DNA of 64,000 nt from Ahrensia sp. (GCA_002706335.1 PAKZ01000035.1:123455-187454), one strand, 5' to 3'; shown: positions 23,185 through 34,953, counted from the stretch's first letter. Numbers and translations are program-made. Notes: a model not told the origin generated them from the sequence alone.

Positions 23185-25230
23185 CTAAATCGTCCTGACC
23201 AGCCGCAGCGCATCATAGATCGCCGCATGGATGTTCCGCGCCGACACCGCGTCACCGATGCGGTAGAGCTCGTAGGCCCCGTCCGGATTTCCTTTCATCG
23301 CCTGCGGCCGGCCCGCGATCAGCGCCTCGTAATCCACCGCGCCGAGATTGGACGAGCCGGGCTTCAGCGCGAAATAGAGATCGTCCAGCGGCCGCGTCGC
23401 GGCATTCACCACCCCCTGGTCGACCCGTCTTTCGCGCGTAAAACCGCCATAGTCGCTGCCGAGCCGCGCCATGAGCCCGTTGCCGTCCCGCGTCACCGCG
23501 TCCAGCTTCCAGGTCACGGTGAAGGTGACGTCGTGTTTCTGCAATTCGCGCATGGCAGGCGTCAGCGACATGCCCATCACCTCCGACGCGAAGATCCGGT
23601 CGCGCGTCACGATCTCCACCTTCGCGCCCGTTGCGGCGATGGTCTCCGCCGCCTGCAAAGCGGCATAGTCGCCCGCATCGTCATGGATCAGCACATTGTC
23701 GCCCGGCCGCGCATCGCCCGACAGGATGTCCCAGGCGGAAACGACCAGTTCATTGCCCGCCTCCAGCACCTCGGTATGCGGAAGACCGCCCGTGGCGACG
23801 ATCACCGTGTCGGGCGCATCGGCCAGAACGGTCTCAGGCTCGGCGAAACTGTTGAACCGGAAGGCGACGCCCAGCCGCTCGCATTCCGCCATGCGCCAGT
23901 CGATCACCTGCATCATCTCCGCGCGCCGCTTCGTCTGCGCCGTCAGCCGGATCTGCCCACCGGCATCGCTCGCCGCCTCGTGGACGGTGACACTGTGGCC
24001 GCGCTCCGCCGCCACCCGCGCCGCCTCCATGCCCGCCGGACCTGCCCCGATCACGACGACACGCTTGCGCGTCTCTGCCGGCGCTATGCTGTGCGGCATG
24101 GCCAGTTCGCGGCCCGTCGACGGGTTGTGCACACACCGCGCGCCGCCGCCCTGATAGATGCGGTCGAGGCAGTAATTCGCGCCGACGCAGGGCCGGATCC
24201 GCTCTTCACGCCCCGCGATAATCTTCGCGACGATATGCGGGTCGGCGATATGCGCCCGCGTCATCCCCACCATGTCGAGCTTGCCCTCGGCCACCGCATG
24301 CCGCGCCGTCGCCACGTCCTGTATCTTCGCCGCGTGGAAGGTCGGCATCGCCGTCGCTGCCCGGATCTCCCCGGCAAAATCCAGATGCGGCGCGCTGCGC
24401 ATGCCCTGCACGGGAATGACGTCGGTCAGCGGCGCGTCGGTCTCGATATGACCGCGGATCACGTTCAGGAAGTCGACCAGGCCGCTCTCTTTCAGCCTGC
24501 GCGAGATCTCCAGCCCGTCTTCCCGGCTCAGCCCGCCCGTCATCATCTCGTCGCCGACATAGCGCACGCCGACGATGAACTCCGGCCCCACCCGCTCGCG
24601 GATCGCCTTCAGAACGTCGAAGGAAAGCCGCAGCCGGTTTTCCAGGCTGCCGCCATAGGGGCCGTCCAGCATGTTGGTCGCGGGAGACCAGAACTGGTCG
24701 AGCAGGTGACCGTAGGCTTCCAGCTCGATCCCGTCGAGCCCGGCCGCCTGCATCCGCTCCGCCGCGTCGGCATAGTTTTCGATGATCCGCGCGATGTCCC
24801 AATCCTCGGCGAGTTTCGGGAAAGCCCGGTGCGCCGGCTCGCGGTCATGCGTCGACGAGACGGTCGGCAGCCAGTCGCCCTGGTCCCAGCGTGTTCGCCG
24901 GCCGAGATGGGTCAGCTGGATCATCACCGCCGTGCCGTGCTCGTGGCACTCGTCCGCAAGCTTTCGCATCCAGCCGACCACCTCATCCTTCCAGGCGAGG
25001 ATATTGTTGAAGGCTGGCGAGGAGTCGCGCGCCACCGAGGCCGAGCCCGCCGTCATGGTCAGCGCCACCCCGCCCTTCGCCCGCTCCACGTGATAGGCGC
25101 GATAGGCGTCCTTCGGCATGCCGTCCTCGGCATAGGCCGGCTCATGCGCCGTGATCATCAGGCGGTTCTTCAGCGTCAGATGCTTCAGCCTGTAGGGCTG
25201 CAGCAATGGATCGTTCGGAGAGGAAGACAT
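23185..25230 (-). CDS. NADH:flavin oxidoreductase, StcD/trimethylamine-dehydrogenase-like
   Basis: 681 residues: FMN-binding old-yellow-enzyme barrel (L-K-N-R-L-M-I-T-A-H-E-P-A-Y, E-A-Y-G-H-L-L-D-Q-F, V-G-V-R-Y), an iron-sulfur segment C-V-G-A-N-Y-C ending with C-V-H-N, then an FAD/NAD domain (V-V-V-I-G-A-G-P-A-G-M-E-A-A-R). The layout matches trimethylamine dehydrogenase and the N-methylproline/stachydrine demethylases of rhizobia, so oxidative N-demethylation is the best guess. The cluster segment lacks the middle Cys of the usual C-x2-C-x3-C spacing. ATG 25230 is chosen over an upstream TTG. Confidence 0.78.
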   Translation of the reverse strand: MSSSPNDPLLQPYRLKHLTLKNRLMITAHEPAYAEDGMPKDAYRAYHVERAKGGVALTMTAGSASVARDSSPAFNNILAWKDEVVGWMRKLADECHEHGTAVMIQLTHLGRRTRWDQGDWLPTVSSTHDREPAHRAFPKLAEDWDIARIIENYADAAERMQAAGLDGIELEAYGHLLDQFWSPATNMLDGPYGGSLENRLRLSFDVLKAIRERVGPEFIVGVRYVGDEMMTGGLSREDGLEISRRLKESGLVDFLNVIRGHIETDAPLTDVIPVQGMRSAPHLDFAGEIRAATAMPTFHAAKIQDVATARHAVAEGKLDMVGMTRAHIADPHIVAKIIAGREERIRPCVGANYCLDRIYQGGGARCVHNPSTGRELAMPHSIAPAETRKRVVVIGAGPAGMEAARVAAERGHSVTVHEAASDAGGQIRLTAQTKRRAEMMQVIDWRMAECERLGVAFRFNSFAEPETVLADAPDTVIVATGGLPHTEVLEAGNELVVSAWDILSGDARPGDNVLIHDDAGDYAALQAAETIAATGAKVEIVTRDRIFASEVMGMSLTPAMRELQKHDVTFTVTWKLDAVTRDGNGLMARLGSDYGGFTRERRVDQGVVNAATRPLDDLYFALKPGSSNLGAVDYEALIAGRPQAMKGNPDGAYELYRIGDAVSARNIHAAIYDALRLVRTI

Positions 25231-25462
25231 GGCAGGGCTCGCACGATTCTTGCCCTGCGAGACTTCCAAAAACCGCGCGCCGCGTCCATCGCGAAGGCGA
25301 CGGTTTCATGCGGCTGACCGCCAGCCACCCATTCTCCCCTCGGGTAAATGATCGCAGAAGGACGCAGCACAACCTATGCGCGATTCATGCCATCATGCGG
25401 ACTTGCCGGCACGGCCCGCCGTGCACATCTTTGTACCATCCGTTTCCGCCGCGAGGTAACGC

Positions 25463-26152
25463 ATGCACATTCTTGGCCTTGTCCTCATCCTGCTGCTGGG
25501 GGCCGCCATTTTCGGCCCGCAGCTCTGGGTGCGGCATGTCCTGCAGCGCCATGGCGCGGACCGGCCGGATTTTCCCGGCACGGGCAGCGAATTGGCCGAA
25601 CATCTGATCGCCGAACACGGCCTCGACGGCGTGAAGGTCCAGACGACCGAGAAAGGCGACCATTATGATCCGCAGACGCGCACGGTCTGCCTGTCGCGGG
25701 AAACCCATGCCGGGAAAAGCCTGACCGCGGTCGCCGTCGCCGCGCATGAGGTCGGCCACGCCCTGCAGCATGCCCGCAACGAGAAGGGCCTGAAACTGCG
25801 CCAGTCGCTGGTCGGCGTCGCGGCGGCCATCGACACCGTTGCCTCGGCCTTCTTCATTGCCGCGCCCGTTCTGACCGTCATCGTCCGCTCACCGCTGGCG
25901 CTTCTCGCCATGGCCGGCATCGGCATTGCGCTGCTCGCCGTCCGCGTCCTCGTTCACCTCGTTCCCCTGCCGGTGGAATTCGACGCCAGTTTCGGCAAGG
26001 CGCTGCCGATCCTGCGCGCCGGGAATTATCTGCAGGAGAGCGATCTGTCGGACGCACGAGGCGTCCTCCGCGCCGCCGCCCTCACCTATGTCGCCGCCGC
26101 GCTCACCAGCCTGCTCGACCTCGCCCGCTGGATCCGGCTGCTGCGCTGGTAG
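25463..26152 (+). CDS. neutral zinc metallopeptidase, membrane-bound (Zn_peptidase_2 type)
   Basis: 229 residues. N-terminal helix, then the zinc motif A-A-H-E-V-G-H-A-L-Q-H (HExxH form), two central membrane helices after residue 115 and the conserved L-P-V-E-F-D-A-S with a final helical pair. This matches the family of integral-membrane zinc peptidases of unknown substrate. The start at 25463 opens the hydrophobic anchor. Monocistronic; sixA follows after 39 bp. Confidence 0.87.
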   Translation: MHILGLVLILLLGAAIFGPQLWVRHVLQRHGADRPDFPGTGSELAEHLIAEHGLDGVKVQTTEKGDHYDPQTRTVCLSRETHAGKSLTAVAVAAHEVGHALQHARNEKGLKLRQSLVGVAAAIDTVASAFFIAAPVLTVIVRSPLALLAMAGIGIALLAVRVLVHLVPLPVEFDASFGKALPILRAGNYLQESDLSDARGVLRAAALTYVAAALTSLLDLARWIRLLRW

Positions 26153-26191
26153 CCGCTTCCTTTCCCTTGGAGCCGCGACCATAGTGCGAAG

Positions 26192-26695
26192 ATGAAAACC
26201 CTCTATCTCCTCCGCCACGCCAAATCCTCCTGGGACGACCCCGCCCTCGACGATTTCGACCGCCCGCTCTCGAAACGCGGCCGCACGGCCGCCCCACTTG
26301 TCGGGAGATACATGGCCGAGCATGGCTGGCAACCGGACCGCGCTATGGTCTCCCCGGCCGTCCGCGCCCGCGACACCTGGCGGCTCGTCTCCGCCGAACT
26401 CCCCGCCCCCGTCAAAACCCGCTTCGAACCGGCGATCTACATGGCCGAGCCGGAAGCCCTGCTATCGCTGCTGCGCGAAACCGAAGCCCTCGGCTCTGTC
26501 ATCCTCGTCGGCCACAATCCCGGCCTCGAAACCCTCGCCGCCCGCCTCGCCGGCCCCGGCTCCGACCCGCAGGCCCGCGCCCGAATGACGGAAAAATTCC
26601 CCACCGCCGCGCTGGCCCGCTTAGATGTCGCCGAATTGAAGCCCGGCGGCGCGGCTTTGACGGATTTCATCCGCCCAAGAGACCTTCCCTCCTGA
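26192..26695 (+). CDS. SixA-like histidine phosphatase
   Basis: 167 residues, histidine-phosphatase superfamily. Catalytic L-R-H-A-K-S-S-W near the N terminus, S-P-A-V-R-A-R-D-T, and the second catalytic histidine in V-G-H-N-P-G-L-E. E. coli SixA removes phosphate from phosphohistidine on signalling or PTS proteins; the same is inferred here but the target is unknown. Confidence 0.85.
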   Translation: MKTLYLLRHAKSSWDDPALDDFDRPLSKRGRTAAPLVGRYMAEHGWQPDRAMVSPAVRARDTWRLVSAELPAPVKTRFEPAIYMAEPEALLSLLRETEALGSVILVGHNPGLETLAARLAGPGSDPQARARMTEKFPTAALARLDVAELKPGGAALTDFIRPRDLPS

Positions 26696-26771
26696 CACCA
26701 TCCTGTCAGCAGCAGGTTTCCGTTCCCCTTTTCCCCTTTCCATCGCGCCCGCCATTTCCCATATTGGCCGC

Positions 26772-29873
<3,102 letters not shown>

Positions 29874-29875
29874 CC

Positions 29876-30442
29876 ATGGACAGCCTGCCGCCGCAATTCA
29901 TCGAGATCGTGGAAACCGTTCGGGACGTCTATGTCCGCCAGTTCAGCGAGTTTGTCGGCGGTTTGTCCGAGGATACGCATATCGTCGAACCGGTGCTGCT
30001 CGATGCCGAGGGCGCCTTTGCAGTTGAAGGGCCCTTGAACCTGCCCTACCGCGCAGACTTCGCGATTCTGGAAACCGGCGAACTCGCCATGTTCACGGCG
30101 GAAAAGTCCGTCGGCTTCGAAGCGTTTTCCTTTCCGGTCGGCGCTACGCAGATCGTCATCTCCCCCTTTCATTGGGACAGCGCCCTGGTCCGGGTGACCG
30201 GCAAATGGGACGAACACTCATCCCGTCTTTTCGAGGAATGGTACCGCAGCGCATTCGGTGACGATGATGCGACGGATAATCTGGCAATCCGAAACGTCGT
30301 CCATTTCGTCTCCGACCCGGAGATTTCCCAGTCCGGCTACACGTTCCCCGCCGATCTCGGCACGTCTCCCGCCTCGACGCTCGGCGAGCTGCTGCTGGCA
30401 CTGCTCGGCAACACGCCGGAACGCATCGAGATCGGCACATGA
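29876..30442 (+). CDS. hypothetical protein following uvrB
   Basis: 188 residues, acidic, no signal peptide or membrane segment, no recognised motif. It starts two bases after the uvrB stop (a GTG overlapping that stop is also possible) and is therefore translationally coupled to uvrB. Codon use and GC match the chromosome. A short uvrB-tail remnant lies just beyond its stop, which suggests that the gene was placed between two copies of the uvrB end. Confidence 0.65.
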   Translation: MDSLPPQFIEIVETVRDVYVRQFSEFVGGLSEDTHIVEPVLLDAEGAFAVEGPLNLPYRADFAILETGELAMFTAEKSVGFEAFSFPVGATQIVISPFHWDSALVRVTGKWDEHSSRLFEEWYRSAFGDDDATDNLAIRNVVHFVSDPEISQSGYTFPADLGTSPASTLGELLLALLGNTPERIEIGT

Positions 30443-30474
30443 CGAGGCCGGAACTGCACGTCAACGGCGATACC

Positions 30475-30501
30475 GGCAAGACCCGCAGGCCGGGGCGGTA
30501 A
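30475..30501 (+). other. short remnant of the uvrB 3' end
   Basis: Reads G-K-T-R-R-P-G-R-stop in one frame, compared with [12 protein letters not shown] at the true uvrB end; nucleotide identity is high. It lies in the non-coding gap between the two small genes downstream of uvrB. This is the second of three uvrB-type ends. Confidence 0.7.
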
Positions 30502-30512
30502 GGAACACGCAT

Positions 30513-30692
30513 ATGGGCAAGGTCAACGCCGAATGGCACGACGCAAATCCGATGCCGAAGAACCCGACGCTGGCGCAACGCGTCGCCTGGCACCGCGCCC
30601 ACGCCGCCCACTGCGCCTGTCGCGAGATGCCCGAAAACATCCGCAAGCTGATCGAGGCGGAGGACGTCCGCGAAGACAAGCCGGGCGACTAG
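30513..30692 (+). CDS. conserved small hypothetical protein
   Basis: 59 residues: N-P-M-P-K-N-P-T-L-A-Q-R-V-A-W-H-R-A-H-A, then H-C-A-C-R-E-M-P-E. This short protein type is common in alphaproteobacteria and is easily missed by length cut-offs. It has AAGGA 8 bp before ATG 30513. The H/C residues (H-A-A-H-C-A-C) could bind a metal, which is speculative. Function unknown. Confidence 0.72.
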   Translation: MGKVNAEWHDANPMPKNPTLAQRVAWHRAHAAHCACREMPENIRKLIEAEDVREDKPGD

Positions 30693-30702
30693 CTCCCCAT
30701 CT

Positions 30703-31004
30703 CCCCCCTGTGGCGGGGTCCGAAGGACGGGTCGAGACCCGTGGCTCGACCCAACAGTCGGCAAAGCCGACAGAAGGGGGGGCGCGGGGCCCCCGCCAGC
30801 AACGAGCGCAGCGAGGCGCTTAAGGGCGGGGCAAACAACTCCGCCAAACCCTTCAAGCGGCACAAGCTTGGCGTCGGCACCTACGAGGGTGAGAACCGGC
30901 TTGCGAAGCAAGGCAATCGATCCAGTGAATCGATTGCAGGTCCGAACGCGGACGAACGCGCCCGCAAGCGCAAGCCGGGGAAGACGGGACGGCCAGGGCG
31001 GTAG
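30703..31004 (+). pseudogene. duplicated 3' end of uvrB
   Basis: Collinear with uvrB 29653-29873: type 3 repeat, REP-like repeat, then K-R-H-K-L-G-V-G-T-Y-E and [21 protein letters not shown], 17 residues identical to the UvrB terminus. It has no helicase domains and no own ribosome site. About 45 extra bases with the palindromes CTTGC-GAA-GCAAG and CAATCGAT-n7-ATCGATTG interrupt it. The AT-rich SIR2 gene region begins immediately after its stop. Confidence 0.85.
30789..30832. repeat. REP-like repeat, copy B
   Basis: Nearly identical to copy A in uvrB (same GCCCCCGCC / GGGCGGGGC arms), carried along in the duplicated uvrB end. Confidence 0.75.
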
Positions 31005-31050
31005 CTTTTACATTTCTCCCTCTCCCAAAAGGTTAGGTTATCTCGGGCAC

Positions 31051-31077
31051 TTGATTATACCCTATCGTGTGTAATGA
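31051..31077 (+). promoter_or_regulatory. possible promoter of the SIR2-STAND gene
   Basis: TTGATT (31051-31056) and TAATGA (31072-31077) with a 15-bp spacer, in the AT-rich leader 48 bp before the start codon. The spacing is short, so this is only a candidate. Confidence 0.35.
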
Positions 31078-31124
31078 TAGTGCGCGCAGCTTGATTCATC
31101 CAAATAGTAGAAGACACGTCTTTA

Positions 31125-33620
31125 ATGATTGATCCCTCATTCGAAGAATCGAATTTATTAGACAAGGCAATTAGTGCGGCAATCGATGGAGACGCTGTTC
31201 TTTTTCTTGGTGCTGGAGTTGGCCAGTACTCAAAAGACGTAAACGGCGACACCCTACCGACGGGAAGTCAATTGTGCTCAGAAATGTCTGATAAGATGGG
31301 TCTAGATAATGTTGAGCAGGATTTGCCGAGAATAGCACAATATTTTAGGCGCAAGGAAGGCGCGTTTGGGCTACTAAATCTACTGAAATCGAGACTGGAT
31401 GTACAATCCGTAGAATCAGAATTTGCGGATTTCTTAGAATTGAGATGGAAACGAGTTTATACAACAAACTATGATAATTCAATTGAATGGGTACGCAAAA
31501 ATTCAAAATCTTTTACAATTGGAGAAGAGCCCCGTGGAATAAATAAGGGGGATTGCGTACATTTCAACGGATTCGTCGATCAACTTACCTTAGAAAATTT
31601 GGATGACTCAGTAATACTAACTGATTGGAACTACGCCAAATCTTCCCTGTACGACAGCACTTGGGCACACTTTTTTAGAAACGACATACTATCCAGTTCT
31701 TATACCATCTTTTTAGGTTACAGTATGAGAGATTTGGACATAGCTCGCATCATATCCTTATCGAACAGCAAGCTAAAAGATCGAATTATAATTATAGTCT
31801 CCCCAAAAACTAGCGAAATAGATATCGAGGTTCTTTCTGAGTATGGGGTTGTGTTTAACACGGGAGCTGAACATGCTCTAAAGCGCGTTAGATATGCAAA
31901 AAAGAAACATTCAAAGATTGAAAAGCCGTACATATATTCTTCGTTAACAAAATCGGAAATTCCGGATTCGCTACAGAATGGCTTAGACGCGTCAAGGATT
32001 ATCTATGATCAATTGGTATATGGCATAATCCCGCACAATCAAATACTGTCTGGCGATGGATCAGTTGGGGCTGTAAACGTATTTTTTAGAAGAAAGATAA
32101 TAGACGGAGCCGCTGAACAGGCGATAAAGGGTGAGATAGATAGTATACTTTTAATCGGGAATGTTGCTACAGGAAAAACCTATGGAACCATCCAATTAGA
32201 AAAAGATTTTCTAGAGCGGAATTATAAAGTATATAGGGCAATAAATTCGAGAAATTTGAAGCAAGATATTACAGTTGCGAACAGCAATGAGTCTAGAAGT
32301 GTTTTTATATTTGAAAACTACCAAGATTTTATTGATGAAATAGAGTATTTAGTAAAACAGAACAGCAGTAATCATATTATCATACTTACTGCTCGTACGG
32401 CGGTCCATGAGCTATACGAACAAAAGATCGAGGGAATACTGGGCACTCGCCATACGGTGTGCGACCTAGAGCGATTATCCATAAACGAAATCGCAGACCT
32501 TGATCCGATGCTGAACCACGCTGGATTGTGGTCTGAACTAGCGGGCTGGAGATCGGATCGGCGAATTGGCTATGTTCAGAACTCGCTTGGGGCAAGTCTT
32601 CCTCGGCTTCTTTTGAAGATTGTTAGATCGAAAGAGGTGAAGGAAAGAGTCCTGTCGGAAATTGAACCTTTGTTGAATGACCAAGAAGTATCTAGATTTT
32701 TTGCCTGCTCGCTAATCATTAATGTTTTGCAATTTGATTTCTGGATTAATGATTGGTTAGTTTTCTTCAATGCCTCGGAGATTAAGAAGGCCCTCAAACA
32801 GTACGAGTCAGTAGTTTCTCATTTTGTTAATTTATCAACATCCAGCGTTACTTTGCGATCTAGTCTACTTGCAAATGAATTAATTGAATCTATAATAGAT
32901 GATCGCCTGACCGTTGAAGCACTTAGAATTGTATTTGAGGGGGCGTCTAAAAATTCTTCGCATGATGAAGAAATGGGTCGGTTGCGCGTAAAGTTGATGA
33001 TGTACAGTCAAGTAACACGCTTTTTCGACGACGATCCGAAATACAATACAAGAAAACGAGAGGCGCTAAAATCTTATTATATATCAATTAGAGATACAAA
33101 GGATACAGTGAACAGATCTGACTATTGGCTTCAATACGGAATAATGCTGAGTATCCACGGCGACATATATAACGCAGACGACGTCGAGCAGGCCGTAATT
33201 GCTTTCCAAAATGCGTTCCAGCGCGAGAAAGCGCGATCAAGACCGAATCTGGTTCGGGTCGATAATTACTACGCACGATTTCAGTTGAAAAAGGCGATCG
33301 CCAGTAGCGGACGAGATGAATCTTTTGAGTTATTTATGCAGGGTTCCCAAAAGCTGATGTCTCAGGTGTTCGACGAAGAAACGCGTCATTACCCCTTTAA
33401 AGTCGGGCGTTTGTATTCAGAAATAGCAAGCATGCATTATAATGGGTGGAACGAAGAGCAAAAGAAACGTTTTCTCGGACGCTGCAAGGATTTGCTCAAG
33501 CTTGGAGAAAAGCGCCTTGCGGAACGAGCACAGAAGGACGTAGAGTTTCTTGTAATGGATTTGACTAAATTGATAGGAAACTTAGAATTAGGCGAGCCTG
33601 TCATGCCGGAATCACATTGA
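31125..33620 (+). CDS. SIR2-STAND protein, candidate anti-phage effector (Avs5-like architecture)
   Basis: 831 residues, AT-rich unlike every neighbour. N-terminal SIR2-like domain: L-G-A-G (28-31), T-T-N-Y-D (113-117), H-F-N-G (146-149) with the catalytic-type Asn and His, then L-G-Y-S-M-R-D-L-D. A P-loop NTPase follows: G-N-V-A-T-G-K-T (345-352), hydrophobic strand ending in an acidic residue V-F-I-F-E-N (E397), and I-I-I-L-T-A-R-T. The helical C terminus is TPR-like. Known SIR2-STAND defence proteins sense phage proteins and deplete NAD+; the same role is inferred. Single gene, no partner seen. Low GC and rare codons indicate transfer. Confidence 0.8.
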   Translation: MIDPSFEESNLLDKAISAAIDGDAVLFLGAGVGQYSKDVNGDTLPTGSQLCSEMSDKMGLDNVEQDLPRIAQYFRRKEGAFGLLNLLKSRLDVQSVESEFADFLELRWKRVYTTNYDNSIEWVRKNSKSFTIGEEPRGINKGDCVHFNGFVDQLTLENLDDSVILTDWNYAKSSLYDSTWAHFFRNDILSSSYTIFLGYSMRDLDIARIISLSNSKLKDRIIIIVSPKTSEIDIEVLSEYGVVFNTGAEHALKRVRYAKKKHSKIEKPYIYSSLTKSEIPDSLQNGLDASRIIYDQLVYGIIPHNQILSGDGSVGAVNVFFRRKIIDGAAEQAIKGEIDSILLIGNVATGKTYGTIQLEKDFLERNYKVYRAINSRNLKQDITVANSNESRSVFIFENYQDFIDEIEYLVKQNSSNHIIILTARTAVHELYEQKIEGILGTRHTVCDLERLSINEIADLDPMLNHAGLWSELAGWRSDRRIGYVQNSLGASLPRLLLKIVRSKEVKERVLSEIEPLLNDQEVSRFFACSLIINVLQFDFWINDWLVFFNASEIKKALKQYESVVSHFVNLSTSSVTLRSSLLANELIESIIDDRLTVEALRIVFEGASKNSSHDEEMGRLRVKLMMYSQVTRFFDDDPKYNTRKREALKSYYISIRDTKDTVNRSDYWLQYGIMLSIHGDIYNADDVEQAVIAFQNAFQREKARSRPNLVRVDNYYARFQLKKAIASSGRDESFELFMQGSQKLMSQVFDEETRHYPFKVGRLYSEIASMHYNGWNEEQKKRFLGRCKDLLKLGEKRLAERAQKDVEFLVMDLTKLIGNLELGEPVMPESH

Positions 33621-34039
33621 TGTTGACGTCTGACTATCGCACTGGTCGCGAACACATACACTTAGCAGAGAACAATTATCGCGTTATTTAAACTCGCGGG
33701 TTAGATTTAGAAATTAGACCCCAGCGCGTTTTCGCTTTGAGGTCAAATGCAATCGACACAACGTGACTCGCCAGTTTAGCCTGCTAGAATGCACGTTTGC
33801 ACTCCGTTCCGCCTTACATGCTCCTTGTGTCTACCCTCGCTTGGGAAGTCGCGGATATCCATCGAGCCCATCCGCGATCCCTCCCTTACCCAATCTGCCC
33901 ACTTCGCCAAGTAGACGCACAGGACCGAGCCCCATCCACCCCCTGTTGGATAACCTCCCCCCAAACTCCCCGCATTCCCGGCATCCCCGCCAAAATCCAT
34001 CCACCGCGTCCCCGTCTCCGCTAACATCGCAACCGCCCT
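33621..34039. other. non-coding junction downstream of the SIR2-STAND gene
   Basis: About 420 bp without a convincing gene. The first 140 bp stay AT-rich (the end of the acquired DNA), after which composition returns to GC-rich. A small palindrome TCGCGGAT / ATCCGCGA (33849-33877) is present. Open frames on both strands here lack ribosome sites and recognisable protein character. Confidence 0.5.
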
Positions 34040-34319
34040 TTCATTGGAAGCCTGGGTGCACACCGGCAAACAGGGGAAGGGTCGGTGCCTGCCGTGCGGG
34101 AAGAGGTTCCCGCATGGGGTATGCCCTTAAGGCAGGCCGGAGACGGTACGCGACGTAAGAGAGCTCGGACAGCGGCTTGCCGCTTACGAACAGGAAACTC
34201 TCTTGGAAACCGCCCCGCCAAGCGGCCCCTCCGCAAGGGGGAGACAAAGGCCATGAGGCGGCCAGTCGGGATCTTGCGGGTCCCGGGCGTAGAGCGGCCG
34301 GAGCCGGAAGCAGCCGAGG
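34040..34319 (+). other. hairpin-rich non-coding block, possible structured RNA
   Basis: Nested complementary arms are visible. GCCTGCC (34087-34093) pairs with GGCAGGC (34131-34137) and encloses the hairpins GCGGGAA-gagg-TTCCCGC (34096-34113) and GGG-tatg-CCC. AAGAGAG (34157-34163) pairs with CTCTCTT (34198-34204) and encloses AGCGGC-tt-GCCGCT. This three-way-junction plus stem pattern looks like a folded RNA (sRNA, or domain I-like part of a group II intron), but no known family is recognised and no maturase gene is present. Confidence 0.35.
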
Positions 34320-34371
34320 GGCGGTCGAAGGACCGCATATACATATTAGACAGAGCGATCCTTCGACCGCC
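34320..34371. repeat. long inverted repeat
   Basis: 17-bp arms with one mismatch: GGCGGTCGAAGGACCGC (34320-34336) and GCGATCCTTCGACCGCC (34355-34371), separated by an 18-bp AT-rich spacer. It lies 75 bp upstream of the next gene and has no T tract. Confidence 0.75.
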
Positions 34372-34445
34372 CGTCTTCCATCCAACCAACAGGCCGGAGC
34401 GGGACGCCCCTTGCGGCGGCGCCCGCATGGCCGAAAGGAGCCGTC

Positions 34446-34874
34446 ATGCCGAAATCGCCGAAGACGAAGGACGCCGACAATGAGAAGCCGATCTCGCTCG
34501 ACCTGCTGCGCAAGATTCTCGCCGAACACGCGGGTTGCGCGGAAAGCTGCAAGCAGCCGAAATGCCGCGCGCGCCGCGCCTGCCATGCCATCGCACTCGG
34601 CGACGGCCGCCCCTGCGAAAGCCCGGCCTGGCAAGCCGATTACGACAGGCTCGCCGAAAGGCTGCTCAATCTCTACGAGTTTGCCTTCCTCAAGGAACCG
34701 CCGGATTGGGGCCTGGAGCTCCAGATGGCCAGGGTGAAGTACGACAACCTGATCGCAAGGATGATGGAAGAAGAAGATGAACGGCAGGCCGGCAGACGTC
34801 GCCGCCGCAACGGCCGCCCGCCCCACCACAAGCCGAACGATCAGTGGCCCGCCAGCGAGCGGAGCGAAGTTTAA
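34446..34874 (+). CDS. hypothetical protein with Cys/His cluster and repeat-derived tail
   Basis: 142 residues. The N-terminal half holds H-A-G-C-A-E-S-C-K-Q-P-K-C-R-A-R-R-A-C-H-A, a compact Cys/His group that could bind zinc, and a later C in G-R-P-C-E-S. The C-terminal part is helical and basic. The last residues (P-A-S-E-R-S-E-V) are translated from a REP-like repeat that supplies the stop codon. AAAGGAG precedes ATG 34446. Function unknown. Confidence 0.7.
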   Translation: MPKSPKTKDADNEKPISLDLLRKILAEHAGCAESCKQPKCRARRACHAIALGDGRPCESPAWQADYDRLAERLLNLYEFAFLKEPPDWGLELQMARVKYDNLIARMMEEEDERQAGRRRRRNGRPPHHKPNDQWPASERSEV

Positions 34875-34883
34875 GGGCGGGAC
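34847..34883. repeat. REP-like repeat, copy C
   Basis: GCCCGCC (34847-34853) / GGGCGGG (34875-34881) arms with AGCGAGCGGAGCGAAG core. It overlaps the end of the upstream gene and provides its TAA stop. Confidence 0.75.
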
Positions 34884-34953
34884 AAATGACCCACGCGGCC
34901 GATGACACGCGCGCCTCCCTTCTCCCTTGATGGGACAAGGGAGGGCGCAGCAT

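Noticed and set aside
23227..25317. 696-codon plus-strand open frame opposite the flavin oxidoreductase
   Set aside because: Shadow frame rich in Arg, His and Pro. The minus-strand frame holds all FMN, Fe-S and FAD motifs.
30700..31010. Short repeats in the accessory region as a CRISPR array
   Set aside because: The repeats are palindromic, unequal in spacing, few in number, and explained by the duplicated uvrB end. No cas genes are present.
33776..34069. 97-codon minus-strand frame downstream of the SIR2-STAND gene
   Set aside because: No ribosome site, Gly/Trp-rich composition without a motif, and it runs into the hairpin-rich block.
34060..34150. Resemblance to a cobalamin riboswitch (GGAGAC box)
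   Set aside because: The rest of the B12 box and the conserved core are absent, and the downstream gene has no link to cobalamin.
34290..34330. Resemblance of GCCGGAAGCAGCC to the SRP RNA loop
   Set aside because: The conserved GTCAGGTCCGGAAGG context and the flanking helix of SRP RNA are missing; only a short match.
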